Origin: Verrucomicrobiales bacterium
GTDB taxonomy: Bacteria > Verrucomicrobiota > Verrucomicrobiia > Verrucomicrobiales > DEV007
Direction of reading: 5' to 3'
Assembly (NCBI GenBank): GCA_029213065.1
Contig: JARGPH010000044.1
Span: forward strand, 3,786-40,254
DNA: 36,469 nt
Below, piece after piece: positions 16,066-24,185 of this stretch (the first letter of the stretch is position 1; each line of letters starts with the position of its first letter). The notes under the pieces were generated by a model. The model worked only from the letters and a program-made list of their open reading frames with translations. It was not told where the DNA came from and did no database searches. Position numbers and translations under genes: made by a program.

Positions 16066-19000
16066 TCAACCCCGGAACCAGTCGAGAGACGGCTGCGCAA
16101 AGGGACGGAAAATCTCGTTCTCGCCGGACGGCTCATCGTAGAACAGGGCACGGTTTAATCCGAGATCTGACGCTTTCCCTGTATCGATCAAACTCGCCGA
16201 ATCGGCCGCACTCATTTGAAAGAGAACCTTCTTCTCAAACTCCCCGGCAGCCTTCCGTCCGAGGGTGCGCTGGACACTGTTGTAGGAATCGAGCGATGCA
16301 ACAAGGTGATAGCCCCAACCGGGCCCTTCGCTAATGAGATCATGAAGCGAGGCGGAGGCTTTCGCCCCGGTATCCTCCTCCAGCGAGAAGCTGAAATCCT
16401 CCTCGTGGCGCAGCTTTTTGTATCGGTGTAAACCCGGGATAAAAAGAATCGTCGTTTTCGAAGAGGCCGGTGACTCCCCTTCGGAAACCAATTTCATTTC
16501 CGCTGCGAGAGAGTTGATCACGCTCTCCATTTCGTGCATCGCAGGAGTTTCCACATGACCCACTGCCCTGACAGCCTCACAAAACCAAGTCTTGTCATCG
16601 GGCTGAGAGAACCGGTTGTCGATCACAATGAGCCGCACTTTCTCAGCTTGCTCGGCCCTGAGAACGCGCAACGACACCGCCACAAACGAATCCATGACAT
16701 CATCCCGCTGGCCAACAACGATCAAGTTTGCACCGCTCTGCCGCGAGAGACGCACTTCCGTCGGTCCCTTGATCGCATTCGGAGCACCTAGGAAAAACCG
16801 GGGAACGGTCGAAGCCTCGACATCGGGTCCACCTTCAACGATGCGTTGAATCACCCTGTCCTCCTCTATCTTCGCCGGCGCATTACCTTCAAAAATGACA
16901 CGCTCAGTCGGTTCGATCCCCTGCTCTTTTGCGAGCCTCTCGACATCGACAAGATAGCCGTTTCTCTCCTCTTCACCGAGCCACACCACCTGAAACGGTG
17001 AATTGGCTTCGATCGCTCCGGCTCTGTCGTTGTAAATACCTTCACCGGGTCGAGTCAACATCCTCGGGGCCGGGTTCGAATCGTCCATAATCAAATAGGC
17101 GTCCGCCTCGTTACAGGCCAGCGCGATACGAACCGTCATTTGCCCGAGAGTCGCTCTCGCCAGCGTAAACGCTCCGCCGAGGGTCTGTGACCCTAACACC
17201 GCATGAATTCCAAAGGCACGTCCCTGTCTCACAATCCGGTCAAGCAACACCGCCGCCTGCTGCGAGATCTGATCGTCTTCGGTGAAAAACTCCTGAAATT
17301 CATCGATGAGAAGCAAGGTTCTCGGCATCGCAATCCCGCCGGGAACCTTGCGATAGGAGGCAACATCCTGCACTCCTGCGGCACGGAACAGCTCACCGCG
17401 TCGTTTCAATTCATCATCGAGTCGCTGGAGAACACTGAGCCCGAACTCGCGGTCACTTTCGATCGCGACCACCCTCGCATGAGGCAGCAGATGATCCGCG
17501 TAACACTTGAACTCGACCCCTTTCTTAAAGTCGATCAGATAAAATTCCACCTCGTTGGGGTCACACCACAACGCGAGATTGGTGATCATGATGTGGAACA
17601 GGGTCGATTTACCCGAACCGGTTTTTCCGGCGATGAGGGCATGCTGACAAGTGCCTTTCCCGAGGGCGAGTTCCTGCAATTTCGTCGCTCCGCTCCTCCC
17701 GATCGGGACTCTCAATTCCGCAGCTGTCGAAGAGCTCCAGCGTTGCCCTTCCGGAGGGGCAATAAAGGAAAATGGAACCTCAATCCGGTTCGAATCACGA
17801 TTTGCTTCACCGATTCGATGCACCCATTTCGCAAAAAGATCCTGAGGTGGCGCTTCGTTCAACATCAACTCTGAGCCCGCAACCGGATTGTCCTTCAGGA
17901 AAAAGCCATCGGCATTGCTTCTCACGCAAAGCGTGGCCTTGCGAATATCGTCCATCTGAAAACCGGTCGGCAATTCGGCACGCTGATCGCAATGCATCAA
18001 TAGAAACACACCGCACCGGGCACCCGAAGCAGCAATGCTGAGCAACCGCGTCACCGCGAGGTCTGAGAAACCGTGAGGAAAGTCTGCCACTACCAGAAAA
18101 TGATACCGCTCCGCGATCGTGCCGGCTGCCTCATTGTATTGCGTGATCGTCTCGTAATCGCTGCGCAGATACATTTGGATCACCTTTTCCATGTGATCAC
18201 ATAGCTCCCCGAGGCGTTGCTCAATCTGCTCGGACTGGGTCCGGATGCGGGTATTGATCAGAATCTCCTCGTAGTCGGCGAGGTGCATGAGACCGGCAAA
18301 GCTTTCCCCCAACCCTACCGGATCAACCAGGGAAAAGGACACACGTCCCGCAGGCGCTCCCGTAAGCCAGCCAAGAACGAGGTAGTTCAAAAACGATATC
18401 GCCTTCTCCCGTCCGAAGTTTTTTGTCTCGAGAAGGATTGATCCCTGATCAGGAATGCGAAGGCGAAGCGGCACCGAGTAATCCGGCTCTGAAGGAAGCG
18501 TAAAACGCTCCGATGCAGGGAGTTTCAGCTCGGCTGCCTCCGCCGAATAACGAACCTGTGCGATGGGCAAAGCCTCGCGGAACGCAGCCGGCGGGCTCCA
18601 TTCCTCCGGAGCGCCCACCAGCGGAGAGCCATCCTCCGACGCCTCCTCTCTCACGAGAACTTCGTGAACGGGAACGAGCGATACAGCCCATTGCTCGACC
18701 ATGGCATCAAACTGCCCCTCGAGATCATCAGAACTTCCTCCACCACCTTCCGAGAGCGCGGCGACGCGCTCATCTTTAATTGCCGTCAATTCGGCTGAGG
18801 CCGCATCGAGTTTGGCATTGATAGAGTCGATCCGATTCTGAGCGGCCGTTTCAAGCCGTCCTCTTATCTGATGCGCCCGGGCCTCCACTTCATCGGGCCC
18901 CGCATATTTCAAACTGCTGTCCGCTTCGGCGGTCGAATCTTTGATCCCTGCATCAAACGCCTTTTTGATTTTGAGATAAGCCGCATCCGCTTCCTCCATT

Positions 19001-19905
19001 GCTTTCTCCTGCCCCTTCGCGATTCCCCCTTTGAGCTGAAGGCGCGCCTGCTTTGCTTCGATAAAATCCGCGAGGACGGCATCAAGAAACTTCTGTGCCT
19101 TGACCCGTCCCAGAACAAACATCACCCCGAGAATAAGGGCACCTCCGACGCCTGCAGCAACACCGTATAGCGTTGGAACTTGCGGCCCACCCAGCGCCTG
19201 CACGGTGAAAGGCATTGCGCCTCCCAATGCGAGAACTCCCAGAATCTGAACGGCAGCAGGAATACCCCGAAACCAGCCCGCGAAAGGTGATTTTCGAAAC
19301 GCTGCCACCTCGGAGGCGAGCCCCTTGTATCGGTTGGAAAGCGCTTCGGGATCAATCTCGCCCCCGGTCGGTTTGGCCTCTTTTAATCCGGCAATCAGCG
19401 TCTTCCTCAATGTCTGGTAACCCCCAAGACTCTTCACCGCTTTCTTCTCCAGCTTCAGGGCGGCATTGTGAATCGAAATGGACTTCTTCCGTCTCTCCTC
19501 AAACTCCGACTCGATCTGACTGACCCGGGCGCTTCGCGTTTTCCCTGCCTGCATGAACTCGCGCTGAAGCGCGCCGCGTCGACCGCCGATGACCGCCTGA
19601 ATCTGAGCAACCACTTCGTTGCGGACTCGAATCTGCGCCTGGTCGACCCTCACCTTCCGCCCCGCCAGGACGCGGGCAACCTGAGCCGCATCCGCTTCAG
19701 CTTTTTCGCGCAATTTTGAAATCGCAACGGCGCACTCTTTCTCAATAGCAGCCTTATCTTCGGCGAGGCTCTGGCGCAAACTGGAGTCACGCAACTGACG
19801 TGCTTTACTGAGACCGATCTCGCGATCGGCGAAAGACCTGATCCCCGAAGTGACCTCCTCGAGTGCCTTGAGTGTTTCCCCTGCTGATAAAGATCTAGCT
19901 TTCAC
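16066..19905 (-). CDS. FtsK/SpoIIIE-type ATPase of a type VII-like (EssC/EccC-like) system
   Basis: A 1279-residue protein with a GTG start at 19905 that overlaps the stop of the preceding small gene by 11 bases. Layout: charged coiled coil (about 5-160), membrane hairpin (about 215-237 and 245-266), second coiled coil (about 270-385), then three RecA-like regions. The first (about 475-700) lacks a Walker A motif but has FLVVADFP. The second (about 705-985) has a canonical Walker A GKTGSGKST (760-768), Walker B LLLIDEFQEFF (864-874) and LGSQTLGG. The third (about 1035-1260) is degenerate, with VVGQRDD and LFIPGLHRY in place of the Walker motifs. Three tandem FtsK/SpoIIIE modules beside WXG100 genes are the mark of EssC/EccC. 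Unlike EssC there are no FHA domains. Unlike FtsK there is no four-helix membrane domain and no gamma DNA-reading domain at the end. Confidence 0.9.
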   Translation of the reverse strand: MKARSLSAGETLKALEEVTSGIRSFADREIGLSKARQLRDSSLRQSLAEDKAAIEKECAVAISKLREKAEADAAQVARVLAGRKVRVDQAQIRVRNEVVAQIQAVIGGRRGALQREFMQAGKTRSARVSQIESEFEERRKKSISIHNAALKLEKKAVKSLGGYQTLRKTLIAGLKEAKPTGGEIDPEALSNRYKGLASEVAAFRKSPFAGWFRGIPAAVQILGVLALGGAMPFTVQALGGPQVPTLYGVAAGVGGALILGVMFVLGRVKAQKFLDAVLADFIEAKQARLQLKGGIAKGQEKAMEEADAAYLKIKKAFDAGIKDSTAEADSSLKYAGPDEVEARAHQIRGRLETAAQNRIDSINAKLDAASAELTAIKDERVAALSEGGGGSSDDLEGQFDAMVEQWAVSLVPVHEVLVREEASEDGSPLVGAPEEWSPPAAFREALPIAQVRYSAEAAELKLPASERFTLPSEPDYSVPLRLRIPDQGSILLETKNFGREKAISFLNYLVLGWLTGAPAGRVSFSLVDPVGLGESFAGLMHLADYEEILINTRIRTQSEQIEQRLGELCDHMEKVIQMYLRSDYETITQYNEAAGTIAERYHFLVVADFPHGFSDLAVTRLLSIAASGARCGVFLLMHCDQRAELPTGFQMDDIRKATLCVRSNADGFFLKDNPVAGSELMLNEAPPQDLFAKWVHRIGEANRDSNRIEVPFSFIAPPEGQRWSSSTAAELRVPIGRSGATKLQELALGKGTCQHALIAGKTGSGKSTLFHIMITNLALWCDPNEVEFYLIDFKKGVEFKCYADHLLPHARVVAIESDREFGLSVLQRLDDELKRRGELFRAAGVQDVASYRKVPGGIAMPRTLLLIDEFQEFFTEDDQISQQAAVLLDRIVRQGRAFGIHAVLGSQTLGGAFTLARATLGQMTVRIALACNEADAYLIMDDSNPAPRMLTRPGEGIYNDRAGAIEANSPFQVVWLGEEERNGYLVDVERLAKEQGIEPTERVIFEGNAPAKIEEDRVIQRIVEGGPDVEASTVPRFFLGAPNAIKGPTEVRLSRQSGANLIVVGQRDDVMDSFVAVSLRVLRAEQAEKVRLIVIDNRFSQPDDKTWFCEAVRAVGHVETPAMHEMESVINSLAAEMKLVSEGESPASSKTTILFIPGLHRYKKLRHEEDFSFSLEEDTGAKASASLHDLISEGPGWGYHLVASLDSYNSVQRTLGRKAAGEFEKKVLFQMSAADSASLIDTGKASDLGLNRALFYDEPSGENEIFRPFAQPSLDWFRG

Positions 19906-20110
19906 AATCGTTTCGTAATTTCTTCAGCAATTTCTCAAGATCATCCACCGCAAGACCGGCATTCTCGACCGATTCAAAAAGCGGCTGCATGTAGGTCTTG
20001 TCGAACTCACGCCCCTTCTGATCCCGCCATACTTCCTGTGTCTCCTGCCACGAACGCAACAGTTCACGTGTTAGGCCTGAGAGGCGACTGCGATTGGAAT
20101 TTAAACTCAT
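19895..20110 (-). CDS. Tiny WXG100-like helical protein
   Basis: A 71-residue, highly charged helical protein starting MSLNSNRSRLSGLTREL. Around the expected hairpin turn it has VWRDQKGREF (27-36). This is the same W-x-D-x5-F spacing as in the larger WXG100-like protein encoded two genes upstream, and the same Trp-to-Phe spacing as the WxG-x5-F core of classical Esx proteins. It is shorter than the usual 95-100 residues, mainly in the first helix. Its stop (19895-19897) lies inside the ATPase gene and its start is three bases after the coiled-coil gene, so the three are probably translationally coupled. It is plausibly an Esx-like partner or a dedicated chaperone of the ATPase. The sequence match is short, so the family call is tentative. 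Confidence 0.75.
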   Translation of the reverse strand: MSLNSNRSRLSGLTRELLRSWQETQEVWRDQKGREFDKTYMQPLFESVENAGLAVDDLEKLLKKLRNDCES

Positions 20111-20113
20111 TTA

Positions 20114-20593
20114 TCAGAGAGCGTCGCCTGAGCCATAGGCGTTCAAATTTTTGACCGATTCTGCAAGAAAGGTATTCGCCCTCTTCATATCGATGTCGAG
20201 GAAATGCCTCAGCTTCTCCACTTTTCGCGCCTCTGTCTCCACAACGGAGTCGTAATTTCGCAACCACCCCGCAACGGCCCGGATTCGCTCCTCCAACTCG
20301 CGAATTTCACGACGTTGCTTATTAATCTGCATTTGTGCGCCCGTTTTGGACGACTCAAGTTTTGAAAGCCTCGCGCTGAACATCTCCTGCTCGAGTTGCT
20401 CCAACTTCCGCTGCCGGCGTTTCATCTCATGCTGGAGCGCGAGTTTCTGGTCGCTCTGCAGCCAGATGCGGGTGCGTTTCACTTCCTCACTGACCTCGTC
20501 GAGGACCGAATTAAGCCGCTCCACATACACAGCAAGAGTCGCCCGAAATCGTTCGAGAGCCTCAACATCGCTGACATGTGCCTTATCCGCCAC
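20114..20593 (-). CDS. Coiled-coil protein of the type VII-like locus
   Basis: A 159-residue protein with a GTG start (encoding MADKAHVSDVEAL...). It is almost entirely predicted coiled coil. Heptad-like stretches run through residues about 10-45 (ALERFRATLAVYVERLNSVL) and 50-125 (MKRRQRKLEQLEQEMFSARL, then INKQRREIRELEERIR), ending in AYGSGDAL. It has no signal peptide, membrane segment or Cys. It lies 13 bases after the WXG100-like gene and three before the next small gene. Possible roles are a structural secretion component, a substrate with LXG-like N-terminal helices, or a chaperone. I do not recognise a named family. Confidence 0.8.
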   Translation of the reverse strand: MADKAHVSDVEALERFRATLAVYVERLNSVLDEVSEEVKRTRIWLQSDQKLALQHEMKRRQRKLEQLEQEMFSARLSKLESSKTGAQMQINKQRREIRELEERIRAVAGWLRNYDSVVETEARKVEKLRHFLDIDMKRANTFLAESVKNLNAYGSGDAL

Positions 20594-20606
20594 GGATGGA
20601 AAACGG

Positions 20607-20879
20607 TTAGCGTTGGCTCAGATAGTCCTCGATTCGCTGTGCTTTACGCAAAAGAAACGGCCCCTGCTGACTTGAGCTTTCAATAAAACGGCGAAGCGTT
20701 TTCATCGTGTCCTGGAAATCCTGCGCGAACTTCACGTGCTCATGATCCTGCCAGGTATCACTCAAGGCCGAAAAGCGGGCCTGAAGAGATGACATCGAGT
20801 TTTGCATATCGCCATTGAACCGCTTCAGTTCCTCGGCAAATCGACGCAATTCATTCGGATCTACTATCGCTTTTGACAT
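20607..20879 (-). CDS. WXG100-family (Esx-like) small protein
   Basis: A 90-residue helical-hairpin protein. Helix 1 covers about residues 8-38 and the turn carries SDTWQDHEHVKF (40-51, Trp43). Helix 2 runs about 48-67, followed by an extra helix FLLRKAQRIEDYL. The size, the central Trp, the absence of Cys or a signal peptide, and the W-x(D/G)-x5-F core fit the WXG100 superfamily, in which this WQD variant is familiar to me from Planctomycetes-type sequences. WXG100 proteins are small dimeric substrates or co-substrates of type VII secretion. There is no Y-x3-D/E export signal near the C-terminus. It is the first small gene of the locus, 50 bases after the DUF4404-like gene. Confidence 0.88.
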   Translation of the reverse strand: MSKAIVDPNELRRFAEELKRFNGDMQNSMSSLQARFSALSDTWQDHEHVKFAQDFQDTMKTLRRFIESSSQQGPFLLRKAQRIEDYLSQR

Positions 20880-20929
20880 AGTTGAAAGCTATCAGGAATA
20901 GGATTCTCCGACAACCTTATACTCATCTC

Positions 20930-21244
20930 TCAAAGACCTATCGACGCGAAAGCACTCGCCATGCGACCAATCACCAAAGTTACGGCGGGATGATCCTCTT
21001 CCCAATCTTTGATCTGCTCCTTCAGCTGAGACCACCTCCCCGCAAGAACGCCCTCTTTCGATGCGGAAGCAGCCGCTGCATTCGCGGTTGTCTCGCGAAA
21101 GGTGGTTCTCACGACCCCGACCTCCGGATGGGATTCGATCTCGTCAAGGGCCTCCTCCAGCGAAGCCAAAGCGTCCGCCGTTTCACCGTCCAGAGCCCCT
21201 ATCGCTTCAAGCGCATCGCGCATTTCTTTCACTTCGTCTCTCAT
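20930..21244 (-). CDS. DUF4404-like small protein
   Basis: I chose ATG 21244 (104 residues, MRDEVKEMRDALEAIGALDG...). The open frame extends 17 codons upstream, but that part overlaps the end of the cytochrome gene. The protein is helical with a conserved-looking end, WEEDHPAVTLVIGRMASAFASIGL. This matches the DUF4404 pattern of a short coiled coil followed by a xxHPxLxxxxxRxxxxLxxMGI-type tail. The function is unknown. It is 19 bases after the cytochrome gene and 50 bases before the WXG100-like gene, all in one direction, so it may be co-transcribed with the secretion-like locus. Confidence 0.72.
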   Translation of the reverse strand: MRDEVKEMRDALEAIGALDGETADALASLEEALDEIESHPEVGVVRTTFRETTANAAAASASKEGVLAGRWSQLKEQIKDWEEDHPAVTLVIGRMASAFASIGL

Positions 21245-21263
21245 AATAAAATGGTGTTTCAGG

Positions 21264-21725
21264 CTACTTCGATTTCCCGAAATCAGGTTGCGCATTCACG
21301 TAAACTTCGTTCAAAAAGGTAACGAGGTCCATGAGTTGACGAGCCGTCATGTCCTCGGTTAACTCCGGCATCATAGGCTTGATTGCCCCCTTCACTTCGG
21401 CGTCATTTAAAATGGCCTTGTACTGCTCAGCAACAACGTGCTGTGGATTGGTAATCGCCACGATCAAATCTTCATACTTCCGTGCAAATCGGGGAACTTC
21501 CCCAAGAGGCAAACTGAGCAATTGCTTCCCCTTCGGCTCCGGCAGGAGAACTCCCGTCACGGTGTGGCACTGCACACAATTGAGCGAGATAAAGGCCTCC
21601 CGCCCGAATTCACTGTCTCCTCCCGGAAATCGGAATCCTTTGGAATCTTCAGCAAGGCCGGAGACTGCAAAGGTAATAGTCAATGCGATGATAAAAAGGG
21701 CCTGCCCACTGAGTGTTTGTTTCAT
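21264..21725 (-). CDS. Secreted mono-heme c-type cytochrome
   Basis: A 153-residue protein with a signal peptide (MKQTLSGQALFIIALTITFA..., about residues 1-25). It has one heme c site, LNCVQCHTVTG (Cys50, Cys53, His54), and a likely Met sixth ligand in AIKPMMPELTEDMTARQ (Met118 or Met119). The closing segment LMDLVTFLNEVYV is the usual C-terminal helix of class I cytochromes. It is probably a periplasmic electron carrier or a sensor-type domain. It lies 69 bases downstream of the spermidine-synthase-like gene and 19 bases before the DUF4404-like gene. Confidence 0.9.
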   Translation of the reverse strand: MKQTLSGQALFIIALTITFAVSGLAEDSKGFRFPGGDSEFGREAFISLNCVQCHTVTGVLLPEPKGKQLLSLPLGEVPRFARKYEDLIVAITNPQHVVAEQYKAILNDAEVKGAIKPMMPELTEDMTARQLMDLVTFLNEVYVNAQPDFGKSK

Positions 21726-21794
21726 AATAGCGAAATGTTCGACCGTAATTACGCTGCCACTCTAACAATATAGTCTATCAAAGTGAAGAATATT

Positions 21795-22688
21795 CTAGTC
21801 CCTCACGGATTCGATGAGTTCGGAAAAGGACACCTCTGAGCCCACCGTTTGATCCAATTCAACCGCCCGCTCTTTGAGCGTTGATTCGAGAATCCTCTCC
21901 TCACCTTTCAGCGCGATCACAACCATATTACCCGTCCCCGGAACCGAGAACTCGTAGACCTGCGGAAACACCTTCCGAATAGACTCCAAATCCTCCGGCG
22001 TTGACTCCTCCGCCTCGATCAAATTGAAAGCGACGGCGCCTTCCGCAGTCAATCGCCCGGCAATGTCGGCCAAAAAGGAGACCGTCTTCAATCGTGCTGT
22101 CTTCACATCGAGACCGCTCGACTCCGGAGCGCGGAGAAAAGCATCCATATAGACAACATCGTATTTGACCGCCTCCTCCTGCCTCCCGAAAAACTCAAAA
22201 GCGTCTTCGGTGTGAATTTTGAGTTGATCATCCTCGCGCGTCCCGAAAAATTCGCCCGCAAGCCGAACCACGACCGGATCGATTTCGACCGCTTCAACCA
22301 GCGTTTCCGGAAACACCTCGTTCATGAACTGAACCATTCCGCCCGCCCCCAACCCGACGACGAGAACGCGCTTCTGAGGATGAACAAAAAGATGCGACGC
22401 GAAAATCGTTTTCGAATACCCGAGGATCAACTCCCCGGGGTGATCGAGATCGATCGATGACTGACATTGCTCCAAACCTTCCGGATCGACGAAGAGAAGG
22501 CTTCGCATGGAACCCTTCTCCCTGATGCGAATAGTTGAAAAGTCTGACACCTCCTCGTGAATGACATCGCCATAGCGAGTCTCAATCGCATGATTCGGCC
22601 CGGGTCGAATCGACAGCAGGGCGACCAGCACTGCAAAAGAGACCGCAACAAGGGTGAAGCTGAGAAATTCAGGGGATCTTTTCGACAT
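21795..22688 (-). CDS. Membrane-anchored spermidine-synthase-like methyltransferase-fold protein
   Basis: ATG 22688 gives 297 residues; a start five codons upstream (22703) is possible. One hydrophobic segment (about 9-27) precedes a Rossmann-fold domain of the SpeE superfamily. It contains VLVVGLGAGGM (108-118, nucleotide-binding loop), VEAVEIDPVVVRLA (acidic loop, Glu134), HTEDAFEFF and YDVVYMDAF (Asp182). The spermidine-synthase gate-keeping DSTDP is replaced by MDAFLRAP, so aminopropyl transfer is not assured. A membrane-anchored polyamine or methyl transferase-like role is all I can say. It stands 142 bases downstream of a DUF1080 gene. Confidence 0.85.
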   Translation of the reverse strand: MSKRSPEFLSFTLVAVSFAVLVALLSIRPGPNHAIETRYGDVIHEEVSDFSTIRIREKGSMRSLLFVDPEGLEQCQSSIDLDHPGELILGYSKTIFASHLFVHPQKRVLVVGLGAGGMVQFMNEVFPETLVEAVEIDPVVVRLAGEFFGTREDDQLKIHTEDAFEFFGRQEEAVKYDVVYMDAFLRAPESSGLDVKTARLKTVSFLADIAGRLTAEGAVAFNLIEAEESTPEDLESIRKVFPQVYEFSVPGTGNMVVIALKGEERILESTLKERAVELDQTVGSEVSFSELIESVRD

Positions 22689-22830
22689 AAGAGCAACAAA
22701 CACAGGCCTTTTTGAAATAGATCAGAGTCCGGCCCCGTATTCAACCGGCAATGATTCTCAGGCAGGCAAACACACAAACGATGAAGCTCCCGCTTTTCCC
22801 GCTGACCGGCCGGGCGATTCCCACCGGGTT

Positions 22831-24102
22831 TCAATCCAAAGACCGAATCCGGATCTCGCGAAAGTGAAAGGTGCTTTTGTCATCATGAGCCTGAAGCGCG
22901 ATCGCCCCGCCAAGTGGATTCAAAAGCCTCCCGACCCGCTGCGGGGAGCGTTCCGGATTTTCCGGCTCCAGATAATCAACCGTTTCCCTGTCATTGACCC
23001 AGGCCCGAATTCGTTGTCCCTCCACCCTGACACGAACCTGAAACCAATTGGCTTCGTCCACGGGCGACTCGCTCAAATCGAGAACATCGTAGAGGCTCCC
23101 CGTCTTTCGCTTTTCTTTCTCAGTACTGTTGAGCTGAATCTCATAACCGTTCTTGAGATGCAACTTCCCGTCTCTCGTTTCCATATCTGTATGGAAGAAA
23201 ATACCTGAATTGGAGCTCGGCTCGCCCTTGGCCTCGACCACCATTTCAAAATCCTTGAAGCGACGCAAACCGCCCTCCTCATCCACCGTGAAAAGATGCC
23301 CCCAGTTCTCCGGGTGCGTCGCGTGCGCGGTGAGAACTCCGTCAGACACCGTGAACGCACCGGGATCCGTATTCACCTTCCACCCGGTCAGGTCTTTTTG
23401 GTTAAACAGCGGAATCCACGGATTCTTCTCATCGAGCGATTTCACCACGATATCGTCGATTTCAATCCCCTTCTCTCCACCATTCTGCATCCACAAGAGC
23501 TTCCGTTTCACCCCGTCGAAGCAAGGACGAACCAGCGTCCTGCTCCAAAGACCGTCGCCTACCGTGATCTCGACCCAGGCGCCGCGAAAAACCAGCTTCA
23601 CCTCGCGCCACTCACGCCCTGACAAATCCACCTTTTCCGCCGGGAGCATCTCATTCAACCGATACGCTCCGCTCACTTTATCGGCAGGCCGCCCGTTCTT
23701 TTGCGCCAGCGGATGATCAGGATCAAGCGAGTGGGCATCGACCTGCAACTGGATCCGGTCACGCAACAGCTTGACCCGCAGCATGTGATCGACCGAACCA
23801 AACCCGTCGTCCCCATCGACGAAAAACCAGATCATTCCGCCCGGTCCGAGGTGACGGTAACGAAAGGAAATCTCGAGATCCGTCCCCTCCACCGGGAGGT
23901 AGACCATGGGAGGATATTTTCCACCGCTCGCGCCTCGCGTCCAGAGAACACCGTCGCGGACCTCGGTGTTCTTATTCGGGATTTTGGTCGTAAAAGCCGA
24001 AGTGTCGACCGTTTCGAACGTCTCACGGGCAATGAACAGCTCCTCAGCCGAACCGCTGACCACGAGAAACAATCCGAGAGCAACTACGCTGCGACCTGTC
24101 AT
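22831..24102 (-). CDS. Secreted DUF1080 protein with duplicated beta-jelly-roll architecture
   Basis: A 423-residue protein with a short signal peptide (about 1-19). Residues about 20-225 form an N-terminal concanavalin-like domain (YRHLGPGGMIWFFVDGDDGF, EITVGDGLWSRTLVRP). Residues about 230-422 form a DUF1080 domain: PWIPLFNQKDLTGWKVN, GAFTVSDGVLTAHA, FEMVVEAKGEPSSNSGIFFH, GYEIQLNS, and IALQAHDDKSTFHFREIRIRSL at the end. DUF1080 enzymes include hydrolases of 3-keto-glucosides. The two-domain form may bind a longer glycan. It is the last gene of a same-strand set with a PQQ-type propeller and a smaller DUF1080 gene. Confidence 0.9.
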   Translation of the reverse strand: MTGRSVVALGLFLVVSGSAEELFIARETFETVDTSAFTTKIPNKNTEVRDGVLWTRGASGGKYPPMVYLPVEGTDLEISFRYRHLGPGGMIWFFVDGDDGFGSVDHMLRVKLLRDRIQLQVDAHSLDPDHPLAQKNGRPADKVSGAYRLNEMLPAEKVDLSGREWREVKLVFRGAWVEITVGDGLWSRTLVRPCFDGVKRKLLWMQNGGEKGIEIDDIVVKSLDEKNPWIPLFNQKDLTGWKVNTDPGAFTVSDGVLTAHATHPENWGHLFTVDEEGGLRRFKDFEMVVEAKGEPSSNSGIFFHTDMETRDGKLHLKNGYEIQLNSTEKEKRKTGSLYDVLDLSESPVDEANWFQVRVRVEGQRIRAWVNDRETVDYLEPENPERSPQRVGRLLNPLGGAIALQAHDDKSTFHFREIRIRSLD

Positions 24103-24185
24103 TTTTTTACGATGGCTCTTAACCCATGTGGCGGCGAGCGCGCAGCGAGTGGAATCCTCAGCCCACCCGCATCTTAGCCTGACAC

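Noticed and set aside
16066-19905. Chromosome-segregation FtsK
   Set aside because: There is no four-helix N-terminal membrane domain, no Pro/Gln linker and no C-terminal gamma winged helix. The WXG100-like neighbours point to a secretion-type ATPase.
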